NCBI RefSeq assembly: GCF_000526415.1
Contig: NZ_JAGA01000003.1
Span: 682,001-746,000 of the forward strand
Reading direction: 5' to 3'
Source of the DNA: Kallotenue papyrolyticum
Lineage (GTDB): Bacteria; Chloroflexota; Chloroflexia; Chloroflexales; Kallotenuaceae
DNA: 64,000 nucleotides
Positions 8,452 to 17,140 of the stretch are shown here, one piece after another. The position numbers were made by a program, and so were the translations under genes. The notes below the pieces were generated by a model, which saw nothing but the letters and a program-made list of their open reading frames with translations, searched no databases and was not told the DNA's origin. The stretch's first letter is position 1. Every line of letters begins with the position of its first letter.

Positions 8452-9819
8452 TCAGCCCGGATCCTTCACGCTCTCGACTCGAAACGGCGCGAACTGACTC
8501 AACAGGTGCAGCGGCAGACGACCGGTGACATGGATGCCGCTTTCCAGGTACTCCTCGGTTTCGAGCACGCCCTGCTGCCGCCACACCGCGACCAGATCGT
8601 TGCGCGTGTAGGGGATCAGCGCCTCCAGCGGCGACATGCGCCCGGCCAACGTCTGTTCGATGCGCTCCAGCAGCGCCGCCAGGCCCCAGCCGTGTTCGGC
8701 GGAGATTGGGATGTAGTCGGCGGGCAGATTCATCTCCTCGGCCACACGCCCGATCGATTCGGCGGTCACGCCCGGCATAGCATCGACCTTGTTCAGCACG
8801 GTCAGGATCGGCTTGTCGTCGACCTCCAGGTCGGCCAGTGTCTCCAGCACCGTCTCCGACTGCTCTTCGGCGTTGGGATGCGTAATGTCCAGCACGTGCA
8901 ACAGCAGATCGGCTTCGCGTATCTCCTCCAGCGTGGCACGGAAGGCGGCGACCAGTGTTGTCGGCAGGCGCTGGATGAAGCCCACGGTATCGGTCAGCAG
9001 GATCTGGCGCCCGCCCGGCAGCGTCACCTGGCGTGTGGTCGGATCGAGCGTGGCGAAGAGCTGGTTTTCGGCGCGCACGCCCGCGCCGGAGAGCGCGTTG
9101 AGCAGCGTGGACTTGCCCGCGTTGGTGTAACCGACCAGCGAGATCACCGGGATGCCGCTCTGCCGCCGGCGCTGCCGGTAGCGTTCGCGGTGGCGGCGCA
9201 CCTCTTCGAGCTGCTCTTTGAGAAAGGCAATGCGCCGGCCTACCAGCCGGCGGTCGGTTTCGAGCTGCGTCTCGCCGGGACCACGCACACCCACCGCCGA
9301 TCCGCCCGCCGCGCCTTGGGCCGTCTGGCGCGAGAGGTGGCCCCACTGCCCGCGCAGGCGGGGCAGCAGGTACTCGTGCTGCGCCAGCTCCACCTGCAAG
9401 CGACCTTCGCGCGTCTGGGCATGCTGGGCAAAAATATCGAGGATCAACTGCGTGCGATCGATGACCCGCGTCTGGAGCAACTGCTCCAGGTTACGCGTCT
9501 GCGAGCCGGTCAGCTCGTCGTCGAAGACCACCAGTTCGTAGTGCAGCTCACCCTTGAGATCGGCGATCTCCTGCGCCTTGCCGGGCCCGATGTAGTACTT
9601 GGGATAGGGCTTGGTCAGCTTCTGGTAGGTGCTGCCGACCACCTCCAGTCCGGCTGTGTCGGCGAGCTGGATCAACTCCTGAAGCGAGTCCTGCGCGCTC
9701 CAGGCGCTGTGCTCGGCGAAGACCTCCAGCCCCACCAGAAAGGCGCGCGGACGCCGGCCTACCTGGTAGTAGGCGTGGCGCTGCTCATCCTGCGGGTTGT
9801 ATGTTCGCTTGCGCTCCAT
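8452..9819 (-). CDS. hflX: Ribosome-associated GTPase HflX
   Basis: A 455-residue GTPase that splits stalled or heat-stressed 70S ribosomes. The N-terminal HflX domain includes YYIGPGKAQEI and VVFDDELTGSQTRNLE. The G domain has P-loop GYTNAGKSTLLN, switch II DTVGFI, and NKVDA. A linker (RGPGETQLETDRR) is the family signature. The frame can be extended to GTG 9852, but that would place a perfect TATAAT inside the gene, so ATG 9819 (MERKRTYN) is preferred. Confidence 0.95.
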   Translation of the reverse strand: MERKRTYNPQDEQRHAYYQVGRRPRAFLVGLEVFAEHSAWSAQDSLQELIQLADTAGLEVVGSTYQKLTKPYPKYYIGPGKAQEIADLKGELHYELVVFDDELTGSQTRNLEQLLQTRVIDRTQLILDIFAQHAQTREGRLQVELAQHEYLLPRLRGQWGHLSRQTAQGAAGGSAVGVRGPGETQLETDRRLVGRRIAFLKEQLEEVRRHRERYRQRRRQSGIPVISLVGYTNAGKSTLLNALSGAGVRAENQLFATLDPTTRQVTLPGGRQILLTDTVGFIQRLPTTLVAAFRATLEEIREADLLLHVLDITHPNAEEQSETVLETLADLEVDDKPILTVLNKVDAMPGVTAESIGRVAEEMNLPADYIPISAEHGWGLAALLERIEQTLAGRMSPLEALIPYTRNDLVAVWRQQGVLETEEYLESGIHVTGRLPLHLLSQFAPFRVESVKDPG

Positions 9820-9843
9820 ATTCCGACCGATCGTCGTTGCCGT

Positions 9844-9849
9844 ATTATA
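9844..9849 (-). promoter_or_regulatory. -10 element (TATAAT) of hflX
   Basis: TATAAT on the minus strand, 24 bases upstream of the hflX start at 9819. No clear -35 is visible upstream. Confidence 0.5.
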
Positions 9850-9937
9850 CACGCCGGCATGCCCTCCGGCGACTCATGAGCAGTGTGGCAAGGAAAGCGC
9901 GGTGAACGGGTCCAGACGTGGATGGATGGTTGCCTCC

Positions 9938-10528
9938 CGCTCTTTTGGCGTGCGGGAGCCATGCTCCCGCGGCGCCCGCACAGCGGGCGCCAGCACAACT
10001 GCAACGGCCACGCTAACGTGTGGAGCGCCAGCATGGCTGGCGCACTCCAAAAACCCCCGCTCTTTTGCTCCCGCGGCGCCCGCACAGCGGGCGCCAGCAC
10101 AACTGCAACGGCCACGCTAACGTGTGGAGCGCCAGCATGGCTGGCGCACTCCAAAAACCCCGCTCTTTTGCTCCCGCGGCGCCCGCACAGCGGGTGCCAG
10201 TACAACCTCGGCGGCCACGCTAACGTGTGGAGCGCCAGCATGGCTGGCGCACTCCAAAAACCCCCGCTCTTTTGCTCCCGCGGCGCCCGCACAGCGGGCG
10301 CCAGCACAACTGCAACGGCCACGCTAACGTGTGGAGCGCCAGCATGGCTGGCGCACTCCAAAAACCCCGCTCTTTTGCTCCCGCGGCGCCCGCACAGCGG
10401 GTGCCAGTACAACCTCGGCGGCCACGCTAACGTGTGGAGCGCCAGCATGGCTGGCGCACTCCAAAAAACCCCGCTCTTTTGCTCCCGCGGCGCCCGCACA
10501 GCGGGTGCCAGTACAACCTCGGCGGCAC
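9938..10528. repeat. Tandem array of about 103 bp hairpin-rich units
   Basis: Nearly six head-to-tail copies with unit starts (GCTCCCGCGG) at 9963, 10067, 10170, 10274, 10377 and 10481; the spacing alternates 104 and 103. Each unit holds two hairpins: GGCGCCCGC-ACA-GCGGGCGCC and GCGCCAGC-ATG-GCTGGCGC, the second flanked by TGGA/TCCA and an A-run. Two unit types exist: A (units 1, 2, 4) and B (units 3, 5, 6), differing in about 25 bases (ACTGCAACGG versus ACCTCGGCGG). The sixth copy stops short. Reading frames through the array are repeat artefacts and not genes. Confidence 0.92.
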
Positions 10529-10991
10529 TGCGCGTACGCCAAAAAAGCTATGCTTGTCGCGCACGCCTTGAGGCGCAGGTGCCTATAATAGGTCCAGCTT
10601 GAACTGTTCTCCTTTCGTTCTGGAAGCAGGCAGAGGTGTTGACATGCTCTCGCGCTCGCATTATGCTCATCTACGCACGTCCTTCGGGCCCTAACTTGAT
10701 GTCGGGCGGTATTCTTCCCCCCAACCGTCCAGCTGCTTGATCATGTTGATGATTGATACACACGAGACATGCACATGGCAGCAGTTCCGTCGTTTATTCA
10801 TCGGGTTCCATGCTTGCCGCTTGCGCATGCAGCTCTACGCAAGCGCGCCGTCGCCACTCGGGAGCATGAGCACAACACGGTGCAGGGAAGGATCATCTGG
10901 CGGTTGACGACTGTGGAGGCGCAGATGAAACACAGGTGCCTGGGTGACGAGTAGCAGCGTGTATCAGCAGTAGTATCGAGGGTAAGAAACC
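10529..10991. other. Intergenic region and leader upstream of the response regulator
   Basis: About 460 bases with no convincing gene. It holds a lone TATAAT at 10584-10589 and a full promoter at 10639-10667. The predicted leader of the response regulator gene is therefore over 300 bases. A 61-codon frame at 10769-10954 has no ribosome site or recognisable composition. Confidence 0.5.
10639..10667 (+). promoter_or_regulatory. Strong sigma-70 promoter
   Basis: TTGACA (10639-10644), 17-base spacer, TATGCT (10662-10667). Transcription would start near 10674 and run into the response regulator gene at 10992 after a leader of about 320 bases. Confidence 0.7.
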
Positions 10992-11657
10992 ATGCTAAAC
11001 GATATGCTCATACGCGTACTGTTGGTAGACGATCATCCGGTAGTACGCGCCGGCATCCGTAGCTTGCTTGAAAAAGCGCCCGACATCACCATTATCGGTG
11101 AGGCCAATACTGGCAAGGAAGCATTACGGCTCATCGAAGAGCTGATGCCAGATATCGTTGTACTCGATATCAAACTCCCTGACCTATCAGGCGTGGAGGT
11201 TGCGCGCTGCCTCCAGGCGCGCGCTGTGCCGGTACGCATTCTGGCGCTGAGCGCGTACGACGATGAAGAGTATATCTTCAGCCTGCTTGCATGCGGAGCG
11301 GCCGGCTACCTGACCAAAGACGAGGCGTCGCAGACGATCGTTGAGGCCGTGCGTGGACTGGCGCATGGACAGGAGGGCTGGCTGAGCCGCCGTGCCACCG
11401 CCAAGTTGCTGCGGCGACAGCTGTGCAAGCCAGCGGCTGCCGAGCAGCCGCTCCAGCTTAGCGCCCGCGAGCATGAGGTATTGCGGCTCGTCGCACGCGG
11501 CTATGACAATCAGGCGATCGCCGAGAGACTCCACATCTGCGAGGGCACCGTCAAGAACCATGTAACCAATATCTACAGCAAGCTGGGCGTGCGCACCCGT
11601 GCCGAGGCGGTTGCCCGTGCCTGGGAGACAGGTTTAGTCAAGGACGAACCAGGCTAA
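10992..11657 (+). CDS. NarL/FixJ-family response regulator (orphan)
   Basis: A 221-residue two-component regulator. The receiver domain (residues about 6-122) has the acidic pair DD in LLVDDHPVV, the phospho-acceptor Asp59 in VVLDIKLPDLSG, and Lys in YLTKDE. The C-terminal LuxR-type helix-turn-helix (about 152-215) reads LSAREHEVLRLVARG...IAERL...TVKNHV. The start ATG 10992 has GAGGGTAAG upstream; an alternative ATG is at 11004. No histidine kinase gene is adjacent. It sits just upstream of the decayed YcaO cluster and its ABC exporter and might have controlled them. Confidence 0.92.
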   Translation: MLNDMLIRVLLVDDHPVVRAGIRSLLEKAPDITIIGEANTGKEALRLIEELMPDIVVLDIKLPDLSGVEVARCLQARAVPVRILALSAYDDEEYIFSLLACGAAGYLTKDEASQTIVEAVRGLAHGQEGWLSRRATAKLLRRQLCKPAAAEQPLQLSAREHEVLRLVARGYDNQAIAERLHICEGTVKNHVTNIYSKLGVRTRAEAVARAWETGLVKDEPG

Positions 11658-11984
11658 CCAGCTATCGACGTTTCACAGCCAGGATGCGCAGCAGCAGCGT
11701 CTTTGGCAGTGCACCATGCCATTCGCTGGAGGCCGAATGTTGCCACGCCGTTTTCGCCCCAATGACCACCAGCATACGATGCCGGCGTAGCTATAGGTTC
11801 AAAGTCATAGTCCACAGCTGACTGCCGCCTCATGACAACCTGAGCCGTGCGCGCTAAGCTGGAGCGGCAAGGGACGGATGCACCGACGCGTGCAAGATAC
11901 GCGCGGTGTACCTCTACCGGCCCTTCAAATACCCATACCTCAGAATACACAGTCGATATGTGGTAGGCGCATGCCGGAAGGAAG
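11658..11984. other. Gene-free interval before the YcaO remnant
   Basis: About 330 bases in which I see no gene on either strand. A RiPP precursor would be expected near here; forward frames are short and interrupted, so none was identified. Confidence 0.4.
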
Positions 11985-11990
11985 GTGGGT

Positions 11991-12751
11991 GTGGGCGCAG
12001 TCAGATTGCGTTCGAGCTACATCAACCATACCTGGGAGGCGGTTCAGTACCGGCTGAACGAGGAAGAGCGTAAAGGCCTGGAGGACCTGTTACGCTTCTA
12101 CAGTCCGTTTGGCGTACTGCGCAAGGTGTTGAGCTACTTCGGCGCGGGCGGCAGCTCACCGATCTATGTTGGCCACGGTCAATACTATGACTTCGACGAC
12201 GTCCTACGCAAGCTGACCGGCCTAACCGGTCTGCAAACCAACATCAGTAAGACCCTCTTCGCTGGCGGCAAGGGCGCCTCGCCCTGCGGCATGTTCGTCT
12301 CCAGCATCGCGGAGATGGTCGAGCGGATCCTGGGCGCTCTCGACTACTTCGCCAAGGCCGATACGCTGGTCTATGGCTCATACCGGCGGCTGAGCGAGCA
12401 AGGCTATCCCTGCCTCGGGCCCAAAGATCTGCCGCTCTTCGCGCCCGAGCAGTTCAACGACCCCGATCTGCTCTTCGAGCCGTTTACCGAGGATTCCGAG
12501 GTCAGCTGGATCGAGGGCAAACGCCTAATCAGCGGCAAGACGGTGTGAATGCCGGCGCAGCTGGTGACACTCTTCTACACACCCCGGCCTGACGAGGCCA
12601 AAATCGGCTACTCGACCACCAGCGGCCTGGCCAGCCACATCAGCGAGTGCGAGGCGCTCTTCCATGGCATCACCGAGCTTTTCGAGCGCGACGCGGTCAA
12701 CCTGCGCTGGTACTGCAGAATCGCGCCGGAGCGCATCGAGTTCGACCATCC
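11991..12751 (+). pseudogene. YcaO-domain azoline/amidine synthetase, broken and truncated
   Basis: The translation matches the first half of a YcaO domain, the ATP-dependent cyclodehydratase of RiPP natural products. Visible blocks are GGKGASPCGMFVSSIAEMVER, GLASHISECEALFHGITELFERDAV and the strand LISGKTV...MPAQLVTLFY. An in-frame TGA at 12546-12548 interrupts it exactly where relatives have one residue between V and P-A-Q. At about 12750 homology stops abruptly and continues in another frame as an amidohydrolase. The C-terminal half with the Pro-rich tail is missing. GTG 11991 after GGAAGGAAGG is the likeliest original start. It looks like a pseudogene produced by nonsense mutation plus deletion. 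Confidence 0.82.
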
Positions 12752-13660
12752 GCCGAAGGGGTCGACTTCGTCAAGGCCTACCGCAATGTGAGGGCATCAC
12801 TGCTCACCCCGATCGTCGAGGCAGCGCACGCGTGCAACCTACGGGTCGCCGCCCACGTCGAAACAGCGACAGCGCGCGAAGCCTGTCAGGCCGGCGTCGA
12901 CAGCCTCGAGCGGCTGGTCAACGCAATCGAGCCAGCATGGACGCCACGGCACGCACCGGAGCTGTACCCCGGCGCGGTCGGGCGGCTGCGTCGCTGGGCC
13001 TACGTCGACCTTGGCAGCGATCACGTCACCGACTTCGTCGACCTGGTCTGCGCGCAACAGGTAACGCTCGTACCAACGCTGCTCGCCTCTAGGCGCCGCG
13101 TGCTGCTGGATGAGGTCATCAACGAGCCGTATCTCGACTACATGGTCGCGGTGATGCCGTACCACCGCTTCTTCAAAGGAATGCGCAACGCCGTCGGCTA
13201 CGCAATCGGGAAGCGCTTCTTGAATCGGCATATACCCTTCCCACACTTGGACAAGGCTGCCCAACACGAGATCGATCAGGGCTGGCAACGGCTACGCCAG
13301 CTCATGCGGCTGCTGCACCAGCGCGGCGCGCGGATGGTGCCCGGCAGCGACAGCCCAACGCCCTCGGTCGTCCCAGGCTTCGGACTACACCAGGAGCTGC
13401 GCGAGTGGGTCGCCTGCGGCATTCCGCCGCTTGCGGTGTTGGCGGCTGCCACGGCCCATGCCGCCGATTTCCTCGGTCTGGAGAGGGTTGGGCGCATCCG
13501 CCCCGGCGCAAGCGCCGACCTGCTGTTGGTCGACGGTGATCCCGACTGTGCGATCGAGGCGCTAGCAGCGCCAGACAACCAGGTCATCTGCCGCGGACAA
13601 CGCATCGATCGCGCGGCGCTGAAGGCGGCAATTATGGCACGGGTCAAAGAGCTGGAATAA
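12752..13660 (+). pseudogene. Imidazolonepropionase-like amidohydrolase, N-terminal half deleted
   Basis: About 300 codons from the C-terminal part of a metal-dependent amidohydrolase (TIM barrel). Metal ligands still present: the Lys of VDFVKAY (probable carbamylated Lys), the His of VAAHVET, and the Asp of PGSDSPTPS. ERVGRIRPGASADLLLVDGDP is the typical C-terminal beta-sandwich. The N-terminal HxH metal motif and any start codon are missing. The reading frame begins directly at the YcaO break point and is shifted relative to it, so the two genes were joined by a deletion. Amidohydrolases pair with YcaO proteins in bottromycin-type clusters. Confidence 0.8.
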
Positions 13661-13705
13661 CCCCTGCTCACTATCACTGGCTAGGCACAGCCGCAGGAGG
13701 TCAAC

Positions 13706-14632
13706 ATGAGCGAGGCGGTCATCGACGTCAACAACCTCCACAAGCGCTACGGAACGATTGTGGCGGTCGACGACATCAGCTTCAGCGTTGGTGCCGGAGA
13801 GATCTTCGGCATCGTTGGGCCCAACGGTGCCGGCAAGACCACAGTGGTTGAATGCATCGAGGGACTGCGTCGGCCCGATCGCGGCACCGTACGTGTGCTG
13901 GGACTCAACCCGATCCGCGACCGACGCCAGCTCTACCAGCAGGTTGGCGTGCAGCTCCAGGAGAACGGCGGCCTGCACCCACGGCAGAAGGTTGGCGAGG
14001 TGTTCCGGATTTTTGCCAGCCTCTACGCCGACCCGGAACCGATTGACACGATCATCGCCAAGTGTGGGCTGCGCGGCCGCGAGAACGACTACAACAGCAA
14101 GCTGTCGGGCGGCCAGAAGCGCCGGCTGCTGCTGGGCCTGGCGCTACTCTGCAAGCCAAAGCTGCTGATCCTGGACGAGCCGACCAGCGGACTCGATCCG
14201 CAGGCGCGCTACAACATCTGGCAACTGCTCAGCGAGTATCGCGAACGTGGCACCACGGTGCTGCTGACCACCCACTACCTGGATGAGGCCCAGGAGCACT
14301 GCGACACACTGTGCGTGATCGACCACGGCACCGTGATCGCGTTGGGCGCACCGCGTGCGTTGTTGCGCCAGCATCAGCTCGACGTCTGTGCCAAACTGCC
14401 GACCTCGGCGGACATCGACCTCGGCCAGCTTGCGCGCATGCCTTCGATCACGCGGGTTGAGCGCGTCAATGGACACGTGGTCATCTATGGCAGCGGCAAC
14501 GACTTCGTGCAGACGGTCAGCCAGGTGGCGCAGCTCTACGGAATCTCACAGCATGCGATCGAGACCAGGCCGGCCAAGCTCGAGGATCTCTACCTGCTGC
14601 TCACCGGTCGGGCCTATCGACAGGAGGCATAG
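13706..14632 (+). CDS. ABC exporter ATP-binding protein (DrrA/CcmA type)
   Basis: A 308-residue ATPase. Walker A is GPNGAGKTT, the signature is LSGGQKRRLLLG, Walker B is LLILDEPTSGLD, and the switch His is in TTHYLDEA. The C-terminal extension of about 80 residues after the nucleotide-binding domain is typical of drug/natural-product exporters. The start has a strong ribosome site (GCAGGAGG, 5-base spacing). Only 45 bases separate it from the amidohydrolase remnant, and it is followed two bases later by the permease gene, so it formed the export module of the decayed YcaO cluster. Confidence 0.93.
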   Translation: MSEAVIDVNNLHKRYGTIVAVDDISFSVGAGEIFGIVGPNGAGKTTVVECIEGLRRPDRGTVRVLGLNPIRDRRQLYQQVGVQLQENGGLHPRQKVGEVFRIFASLYADPEPIDTIIAKCGLRGRENDYNSKLSGGQKRRLLLGLALLCKPKLLILDEPTSGLDPQARYNIWQLLSEYRERGTTVLLTTHYLDEAQEHCDTLCVIDHGTVIALGAPRALLRQHQLDVCAKLPTSADIDLGQLARMPSITRVERVNGHVVIYGSGNDFVQTVSQVAQLYGISQHAIETRPAKLEDLYLLLTGRAYRQEA

Positions 14633-14634
14633 CG

Positions 14635-15384
14635 ATGTCGGCACGAGCAACCTGGCAGCTCTTTTTGGGCGAAGTCAAACTCTTCCTGCGCGAGCCGTTT
14701 GCGCTCTTCTTTACCCTGGCATTTCCGGTGATTCTGCTGCTCCTCTTCGGCTCAGTCTACGGCAGCCTGCCGGTCGAAAACGGCTACCGCTTCATCGATG
14801 TGTATGTCCCGAGCCTCTTCGCGATGGTGCTAGCCAATCTGGGCCTCATGAACATCCCGATCACGCTAGCAGACTATCGCGAACAGGGTATCTTCAAGCG
14901 CTATCAGGTTACACCGCTGCCGGCCTGGGCGCTGCTGCTGATCCAGATCCTGGTCAACAGCGCGATGTTCCTGGTCTCGGCAGCGCTGGTGCTGGTCGTC
15001 GCCAGACTGCTGTTCGACCTGCGCTTCGGCGGCAACCTGCTGTTCATCCTCGTAGCGCTGTTGATCAGCATGGCAGCGCTCTTCGCCGGCGGCTTCGCCA
15101 TCGGCGGGCTAACCCCGGGCGTGCGCACGGCGCAGACGGCGGGCTCGGCGATCTTCTTCGTCATGTTCTTCAGCTCGGGCGCGGCCATCCCGCGCGGCGA
15201 GTTTCCAGAGTGGCTGCGTAGGATCACCGACTACGTGCCGCTGACTCATGTCGTCGACACGCTCAGCGGGCTCTGGATCAACGAGCCGATCGGCAAGTAC
15301 TGGCTCTCGCTCCTCATGCTGGCGCTGATCGCGGTGGCCGCCGGGGTGATTGCCAGTCGCACCTTCCGCTGGCAGGCCGGGTAG
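14635..15384 (+). CDS. ABC-2 type transporter permease
   Basis: A 249-residue integral membrane protein with about six hydrophobic segments, starting with FALFFTLAFPVILLLLFGSVYG. The ABC-2 signature region (FFSSGAAIPRGEFPEWLRRITDYVPLTH) is near the C terminus. It pairs with the ATPase directly upstream. It likely exports a small molecule or peptide; the neighbouring YcaO and amidohydrolase remnants suggest a modified peptide. The gene is intact and shows no decay. Confidence 0.92.
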   Translation: MSARATWQLFLGEVKLFLREPFALFFTLAFPVILLLLFGSVYGSLPVENGYRFIDVYVPSLFAMVLANLGLMNIPITLADYREQGIFKRYQVTPLPAWALLLIQILVNSAMFLVSAALVLVVARLLFDLRFGGNLLFILVALLISMAALFAGGFAIGGLTPGVRTAQTAGSAIFFVMFFSSGAAIPRGEFPEWLRRITDYVPLTHVVDTLSGLWINEPIGKYWLSLLMLALIAVAAGVIASRTFRWQAG

Positions 15385-15436
15385 CCCCGCCGGTTGAGGC
15401 GGGGAGCAAGCCAGGGCAGCCGTCCTGACTGCCCTG
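15385..15436. terminator. Two hairpins between convergent genes
   Basis: CCCCGCC-(6)-GGCGGGG at 15385-15404 and CAGGGCAG-(9)-CTGCCCTG at 15412-15436. Neither has a clear T-run, but their place between two convergent stops suggests a bidirectional terminator. Confidence 0.5.
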
Positions 15437-15481
15437 CGCTCTGCTAGGATTGACCCCACCCCGGCTGCAAGGCTTCTATCG

Positions 15482-16363
15482 TCAAGAGCCAGCCGGCTGC
15501 GCCAGGGCAGGCGGCGCATCCCATGGCCGCCGCCGCTCTTCGGCGGCGCGGCGGTACGGCTGCAGATCGAAGTCGGGGCGTTGCGCGGCGATCAGCGCCA
15601 ACAGCTCATCGATCAACGCCGCCATCTCGCGCACGGCGGCCGCCGGCGGCGCGGCCAGCACCTGCCGCAGACGCATCGCGCAGTCGCGCGGTTGGAGCGG
15701 CATCGCCGCCAGCGCCTGATCCAGCCACTTTAGGCCATCGGGCGTAGGCAGGTAGCACCGGTTGAGACCGAAGAGCGCCCACACCAGGCGCTGACCGGTC
15801 TCGACCAACACCTGCATCAACGCTAGGCGATCGTCGCGTTCGGCCAGCAGCACCGCGGAACGCCAGAAGCGCCCGAAATCAAGTCCTGCGCGCAGCATGG
15901 CCTCGCTCAGCGCGTCGGGGTAAGCCGCCTGTGCGCGCCAGGCGGCAATCAGCGCCTGGCCTTTGACCGGTTGCGCGCTGAACAGCGCTGCCAGGCGCAC
16001 CTGGGCCAGCGGCGCGATCGCGCCGTGCGCGACGACCTGGCGTATGTATCCCTCCAACGTTGCCACCAGAAAGGTGCTGGTCGCGACTTCATAGCCGCCG
16101 ATGCTCATCAGCTCGGCCCATTCCTCGTCGTCGGCGTCCAGCTCCAGCAGGTGCGCCCCGGCGCGCGCCACCGCGGCCTCGCGCTCGGCGCGCGTCGGTG
16201 GCCGATGGTAGTACACATCGATCTCGAGGTCCGACCAGCGATCGGCACAGCCGCGCCCGACCGAACCGGCGATCAGCACGGCGACGGCGTTGGGATCGGC
16301 GGCATAGGCGGCGGCGACGCGCCCGGCCAGCTCCCGCCGCCAGCCAAGGGCATCAGACAGCAT
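15482..16363 (-). CDS. Nucleotidyltransferase-domain protein
   Basis: A 293-residue protein with an N-terminal polymerase-beta-like nucleotidyltransferase domain. The motif GSVGRG (about residues 33-38) followed by DRWSDLEIDVY gives the two metal-binding acidic residues. The rest is helical and without a recognised domain. Similar proteins include stand-alone aminoglycoside- or tRNA-type transferases and predicted AMPylating enzymes; the substrate is not readable. It lies upstream of no obvious partner, and the upstream sulfite-oxidase-like gene ends 29 bases before it on the same strand. Confidence 0.7.
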   Translation of the reverse strand: MLSDALGWRRELAGRVAAAYAADPNAVAVLIAGSVGRGCADRWSDLEIDVYYHRPPTRAEREAAVARAGAHLLELDADDEEWAELMSIGGYEVATSTFLVATLEGYIRQVVAHGAIAPLAQVRLAALFSAQPVKGQALIAAWRAQAAYPDALSEAMLRAGLDFGRFWRSAVLLAERDDRLALMQVLVETGQRLVWALFGLNRCYLPTPDGLKWLDQALAAMPLQPRDCAMRLRQVLAAPPAAAVREMAALIDELLALIAAQRPDFDLQPYRRAAEERRRPWDAPPALAQPAGS

Positions 16364-16392
16364 ACGGCTCCAGGCTGAAGCGGCGCGTGCGG

Positions 16393-17010
16393 CTAGTCAT
16401 CGGCGTAGCGCTCCTCGCGCCAGGGATCGGCGTTGTTGTGGTAGCCGTAGCGCTCCCAGAAGCCGAGCTGATCCTGGCTCAGGAACTCGATGCCGCGTAG
16501 CCACTTGGCCGATTTCCAAAAATACTTCTTGGGCACCAGCGCGCGCAGCGGATAGCCATGTTCGGGATCGAGCTCGCGGCCCTCGTAGAGGTAGGCCAGC
16601 AGCGCGTCGTCCTCCAGCATCACCTCCAGCGGCACATTGGCGGTGAAGCCGTGCTCGCAGTGCCAGAGGATGTACTTTGCCGTTGGTTTCAACGGCGGAA
16701 TATGCTTCAGAAACTCGCGAAACTGCACACCCGTCCAGGTGGTGTCGAGCTTGCTCCAGCGCGTGACGCAGTGGATATCGGTGGTGATCGTCACCGTAGG
16801 CAGGCTGCGAAACTCGCGGAACGAGAAGCGCACCGGCTGTTCGATCTCGCCCCACACGCGCAGATCCCACTCCGTTTCGACGTCGCGGTAGATCGGCACC
16901 GAGCCGTAGTGCAGCACGGGAAACTTTTCGGTGACGTATTGGCCAGGCGGCACGCGCGCAGCCAGCTCGGGCGGCGTGCGGTCGAAGTTCTTTTTGAAAC
17001 GCTCGAACAT
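16393..17010 (-). CDS. Sulfite-oxidase-like molybdopterin oxidoreductase
   Basis: A 205-residue protein consisting of the molybdopterin-binding domain of the sulfite oxidase family, close in size to the short YuiH/YedY-like proteins. The Mo-ligand Cys81 lies in TDIHCVTRWSKLDTTW; CEHGFTANVPLE and GYPLRALVPKKYFWKSAKW are family blocks. There is no Tat signal, so it appears cytoplasmic. The start at 17010 (MFERFKKNF) has CGGAG eight bases upstream. The substrate is unknown; related proteins reduce sulfoxides or act on unknown compounds. Confidence 0.88.
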   Translation of the reverse strand: MFERFKKNFDRTPPELAARVPPGQYVTEKFPVLHYGSVPIYRDVETEWDLRVWGEIEQPVRFSFREFRSLPTVTITTDIHCVTRWSKLDTTWTGVQFREFLKHIPPLKPTAKYILWHCEHGFTANVPLEVMLEDDALLAYLYEGRELDPEHGYPLRALVPKKYFWKSAKWLRGIEFLSQDQLGFWERYGYHNNADPWREERYADD

Positions 17011-17053
17011 GATCGTTGCTCCGCAGACACGCATCGTTGACGGTATGATATCC

Positions 17054-17113
17054 CCAATGCACGGCGCTCCGCCAGCGGGATCGCGGCACGCCGCCGGACG
17101 CCAAGTGCATTGG
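17054..17113. repeat. Long imperfect palindrome between hisS and the oxidoreductase gene
   Basis: The arms CCAATGCAC (17054-17062) and GTGCATTGG (17105-17113) are perfect inverted repeats. Inside them, GC-rich segments continue an imperfect pairing. It could be a terminator for hisS without a U-tract, a regulatory RNA fold, or a palindromic repeat element. Confidence 0.5.
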
Positions 17114-17140
17114 CTCTATCACGAAGCGCGCCACCGCCGG

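Noticed and set aside
9938-10528. CRISPR array
   Set aside because: Units are directly adjacent with no unique spacers, and the unit length of about 103 is not CRISPR-like.
9883-10602. Long frames through the tandem array on both strands
   Set aside because: They repeat the array unit as protein, have no ribosome site, and arise from repeats without stops.
10769-10954. 61-codon frame upstream of the response regulator as a RiPP precursor
   Set aside because: No ribosome site, no recognisable leader/core pattern, ordinary composition.
11654-11950. 98-codon minus-strand frame between the response regulator and the YcaO remnant
   Set aside because: No ribosome site and no recognisable composition; likely chance frame in GC-rich DNA.
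12546-12548. TGA in the YcaO gene as selenocysteine or programmed read-through
   Set aside because: The gene is also frameshifted and truncated about 200 bases later, so decay explains it better.
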